Assembly (NCBI GenBank): GCA_025057195.1 | Contig: JANWWX010000077.1 | Span: 1 to 6,313 of the forward strand | Origin: Leptospiraceae bacterium | Lineage (GTDB): Bacteria; Spirochaetota; Leptospiria; Turneriellales; Turneriellaceae | DNA: 6,313 bases | Reading direction: 5' to 3' | In this document: in pieces, positions 4,412 to 6,313 of the stretch | Layout of the letters: the number at the start of each line of letters is the position of its first letter | Position numbering within the stretch: the stretch's first letter is position 1 | The notes under the pieces: generated by a model | The model's input: only the letters and a program-made list of their open reading frames with translations | What the model was told of the DNA's origin: nothing | Database searches by the model: none | Made by a program: the position numbers and the translations under genes

Positions 4412-6313
4412 TCAGCCCACCGCGAGTTTGCGCAAAACCGTGTGCAATATCCCACCATTCTTGAGATAGACCACTTCCACCGGCGTATCGACGCGGTTAA
4501 GTGTTGTGAACGTGACGACCGAGCCATCTTTGCGAGTGGCGGTGACGCGGATTTCGCTACGTGGTTTGAGGTTATTGTCATAGCCCTCGAGGTTGAAAAC
4601 TTCGCTGCCATCCAGTCCCAGTGTCTGTGCATTTTCTCCCTCTTTGAACTGCAGCGGTAGGATGCCCATGCCAATCAGGTTCGAGCGGTGGATGCGCTCA
4701 AAACTCTCCGCGATGACAACTTTAACCCCTTGGAGCGCCGGTCCTTTCGCTGCCCAGTCGCGCGAAGAACCAGTGCCATATTCCTTGCCAGCCAATACCA
4801 AAAGCGGCCGGCCCTCTGCCATGTAGCGCATCGCCGCGTCATAAATGCTCATTTTTTCGCCGGAGGGATGGTGGATGGTATAGCCGCCTTCGGGGACAGA
4901 GTTCCAATCGTAAGGATGGTGGATCGGGGATTGCACCAGCATCCGGTTCTTGATGCGCGTGTTGGCAAAAGTGCCACGCACCATCACCTCGTGGTTACCG
5001 CGGCGGGCACCGTAAGTGTTGAAATCCTCTGGTTTGACGCCGCGGCTTTGCAGGTATTTGCCGGCAGGTGAATCCTTTTTGATATTCCCGGCGGGCGAGA
5101 TGTGGTCGGTGGTTACGGAGTCGCCGAAAATCGCCAGGCAGCGGATGTCTTTGAGCACGGGGATTCCCGGTTCGCTCAGAGAGAAATTCTCAAAGTAATT
5201 GGGTTTTGCAATGTAGGTGGAATTGGGATCCCAGTGGTAGGTTTCTCCGCCTGAAACTTGGATGGCATTCCACATCGGGTTGCCGGTGAACACGTTGCTA
5301 TATTCTTTGCGGAAAAGCTCTGAGCTAACCACGCGCGCAAGGGTGTCGCTGATTTCCTGTTCGCTCGGCCAGATGTCTTTGAGCCAGACCTTGCCTTGGA
5401 TCTTTTCCGTATCAAAGTCGATATCCATGGTGCCGGCAAGGGCATAGGCAACCACCAGCGGTGGCGAGGCCAAGTAGTTGGCTTTGACATCGGCGTGGAT
5501 GCGGCCTTCAAAATTGCGGTTACCGGATAGCACTGCAGTTACCGTGAGGTTGTTACGGTTGATGGCCTCTGAGAGGGCAGCCGGAATCGGTCCGGAGTTA
5601 CCAATACACGTGGTGCAACCATAGCCCACAGTGTGGAAACCAATCGCATCGAGCGAGCGCTGCAATCCTGCCAACTCAAGGTATTTTGTCACCACACGCG
5701 AACCCGGTGCTATGGAGCTTTTGACGTAGGCTGGCACGCGCAATCCGGCCTGTTCGGCCTTTTTGGCCAAAAGCCCAGCGGCCACTAGCACTGAAGGATT
5801 GGAAGTATTGGTGCATGAAGTAATGGCCGCAATGACGACAGAGCCGTTGCCAACAAGTTCTTTGTGCCCGTTGAGCGCTACCTCGACCTTTTTGTCAGGT
5901 GCATCACGAAATACTTCCGCCATGGCAGTGCGGTATGCCGATTTGGCATTCTTGAGTTCGATCCGATCCTGCGGCCTCTTGGGTCCTGCGATCGAGGGTA
6001 CCACCGTGCCCAAGTCGAGCTCAAGCACGCTGCTGAATTCGGGTGTTGGAGTGTCCGGAGTGACAAATAGCCCCTGTGCTTTGGCATACTTTTCGACGAG
6101 GTCACACAGCTTTTCGTCGCGGCCAGTCAGGCGCAGGTAGCGGATAGTTTCGTCGTCGATGGGGAAAAATCCCATTGTAGCACCATATTCCGGTGCCATG
6201 TTGGCAATCGTGGCGCGGTCCGCCAGCGGCAGCCGGCGCACACCCTCACCAAAAAATTCGACAAATTTACCCACAACACCATGTTTGCGCAGCATTTGGG
6301 TGACAGTGAGCAC
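4412..6313 (-). CDS. acnA: Aconitate hydratase, AcnA/IRP1 type (N-terminus beyond the window)
   Basis: Cytoplasmic [4Fe-4S] enzyme that interconverts citrate and isocitrate through cis-aconitate in the TCA and glyoxylate cycles. The window holds the C-terminal 633 residues. The frame is open at the right edge, and its first residues (LTVTQMLRKHGVVGKFVEF) are internal in the family, so roughly 270 residues including the true start are missing. The cluster ligands are present in ITSCTNTSNPS and GYGCTTCIGNSGP. Counted from the window edge they are Cys167, Cys233 and Cys236; the 66 and 3 spacing equals that of human IRP1 (437, 503, 506). Other intact motifs are LSGNRNFEGR (262-271), the linker before GDSVTTDHISPAGNI (397-411), YGARRGNHEVMVRGTFAN (434-451), the active-site loop EYGTGSSRDWAAKGP (511-525) and ERIHRSNLIGMGILPLQF (539-556). 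The order matches AcnA, not AcnB. No catalytic residue is lost in the visible part. No terminator follows; the small coiled-coil gene starts 40 bp downstream. Confidence 0.97.
   Translation of the reverse strand: MLTVTQMLRKHGVVGKFVEFFGEGVRRLPLADRATIANMAPEYGATMGFFPIDDETIRYLRLTGRDEKLCDLVEKYAKAQGLFVTPDTPTPEFSSVLELDLGTVVPSIAGPKRPQDRIELKNAKSAYRTAMAEVFRDAPDKKVEVALNGHKELVGNGSVVIAAITSCTNTSNPSVLVAAGLLAKKAEQAGLRVPAYVKSSIAPGSRVVTKYLELAGLQRSLDAIGFHTVGYGCTTCIGNSGPIPAALSEAINRNNLTVTAVLSGNRNFEGRIHADVKANYLASPPLVVAYALAGTMDIDFDTEKIQGKVWLKDIWPSEQEISDTLARVVSSELFRKEYSNVFTGNPMWNAIQVSGGETYHWDPNSTYIAKPNYFENFSLSEPGIPVLKDIRCLAIFGDSVTTDHISPAGNIKKDSPAGKYLQSRGVKPEDFNTYGARRGNHEVMVRGTFANTRIKNRMLVQSPIHHPYDWNSVPEGGYTIHHPSGEKMSIYDAAMRYMAEGRPLLVLAGKEYGTGSSRDWAAKGPALQGVKVVIAESFERIHRSNLIGMGILPLQFKEGENAQTLGLDGSEVFNLEGYDNNLKPRSEIRVTATRKDGSVVTFTTLNRVDTPVEVVYLKNGGILHTVLRKLAVG

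Overview
The window comes from a bacterium of medium G+C (about half, judged by eye). It probably has a Gram-negative type envelope, because the M16 peptidase and the small coiled-coil protein both start with signal peptides. No gene fixes the phylum. There are no RNA genes, insertion sequences, CRISPR arrays or phage genes, and coding sequence fills almost the whole window, so this is ordinary chromosomal DNA.

Left part (8-2375, minus strand). Reading in the direction of transcription there is a membrane-anchored alpha/beta-hydrolase-fold protein (1464-2375), a three-helix membrane protein of unknown function (1083-1445), a biotin-protein ligase BirA without a DNA-binding domain (416-1081), and, after a 111-bp A-tract-rich gap, an unrecognised 98-residue protein with a hydrophobic C-terminus (8-304). 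The first three are packed with gaps of 18 and 1 nt and look like one operon. The hydrolase appears to lack its nucleophilic serine (A-H-A-S-G where G-H-S-A-G is expected), which is the most interesting protein-level oddity here.

Middle (2468-4000, plus strand). A divergent gene encodes an exported M16-family zinc metallopeptidase with an intact HxxEH site and a helical, charged insertion of about 60 residues between the two halves of the zinc site. It is separated from the hydrolase gene by 92 bp that must hold both start regions.

Right part (4021-6313, minus strand). An aconitase (AcnA/IRP1 type, N-terminus cut off by the window edge) is followed after 40 bp by a small gene for a signal peptide-coiled coil-transmembrane protein with a duplicated heptad. 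The latter converges on the peptidase gene with 20 bp between the stops.

Biotin ligation and the TCA-cycle aconitase are housekeeping functions. The other genes show no evident pathway link to them. I do not see a clear new multi-gene system; the candidates for follow-up are the serine-less hydrolase in the birA operon, the orphan small protein with a structured 3' end, and the small coiled-coil protein after acnA.
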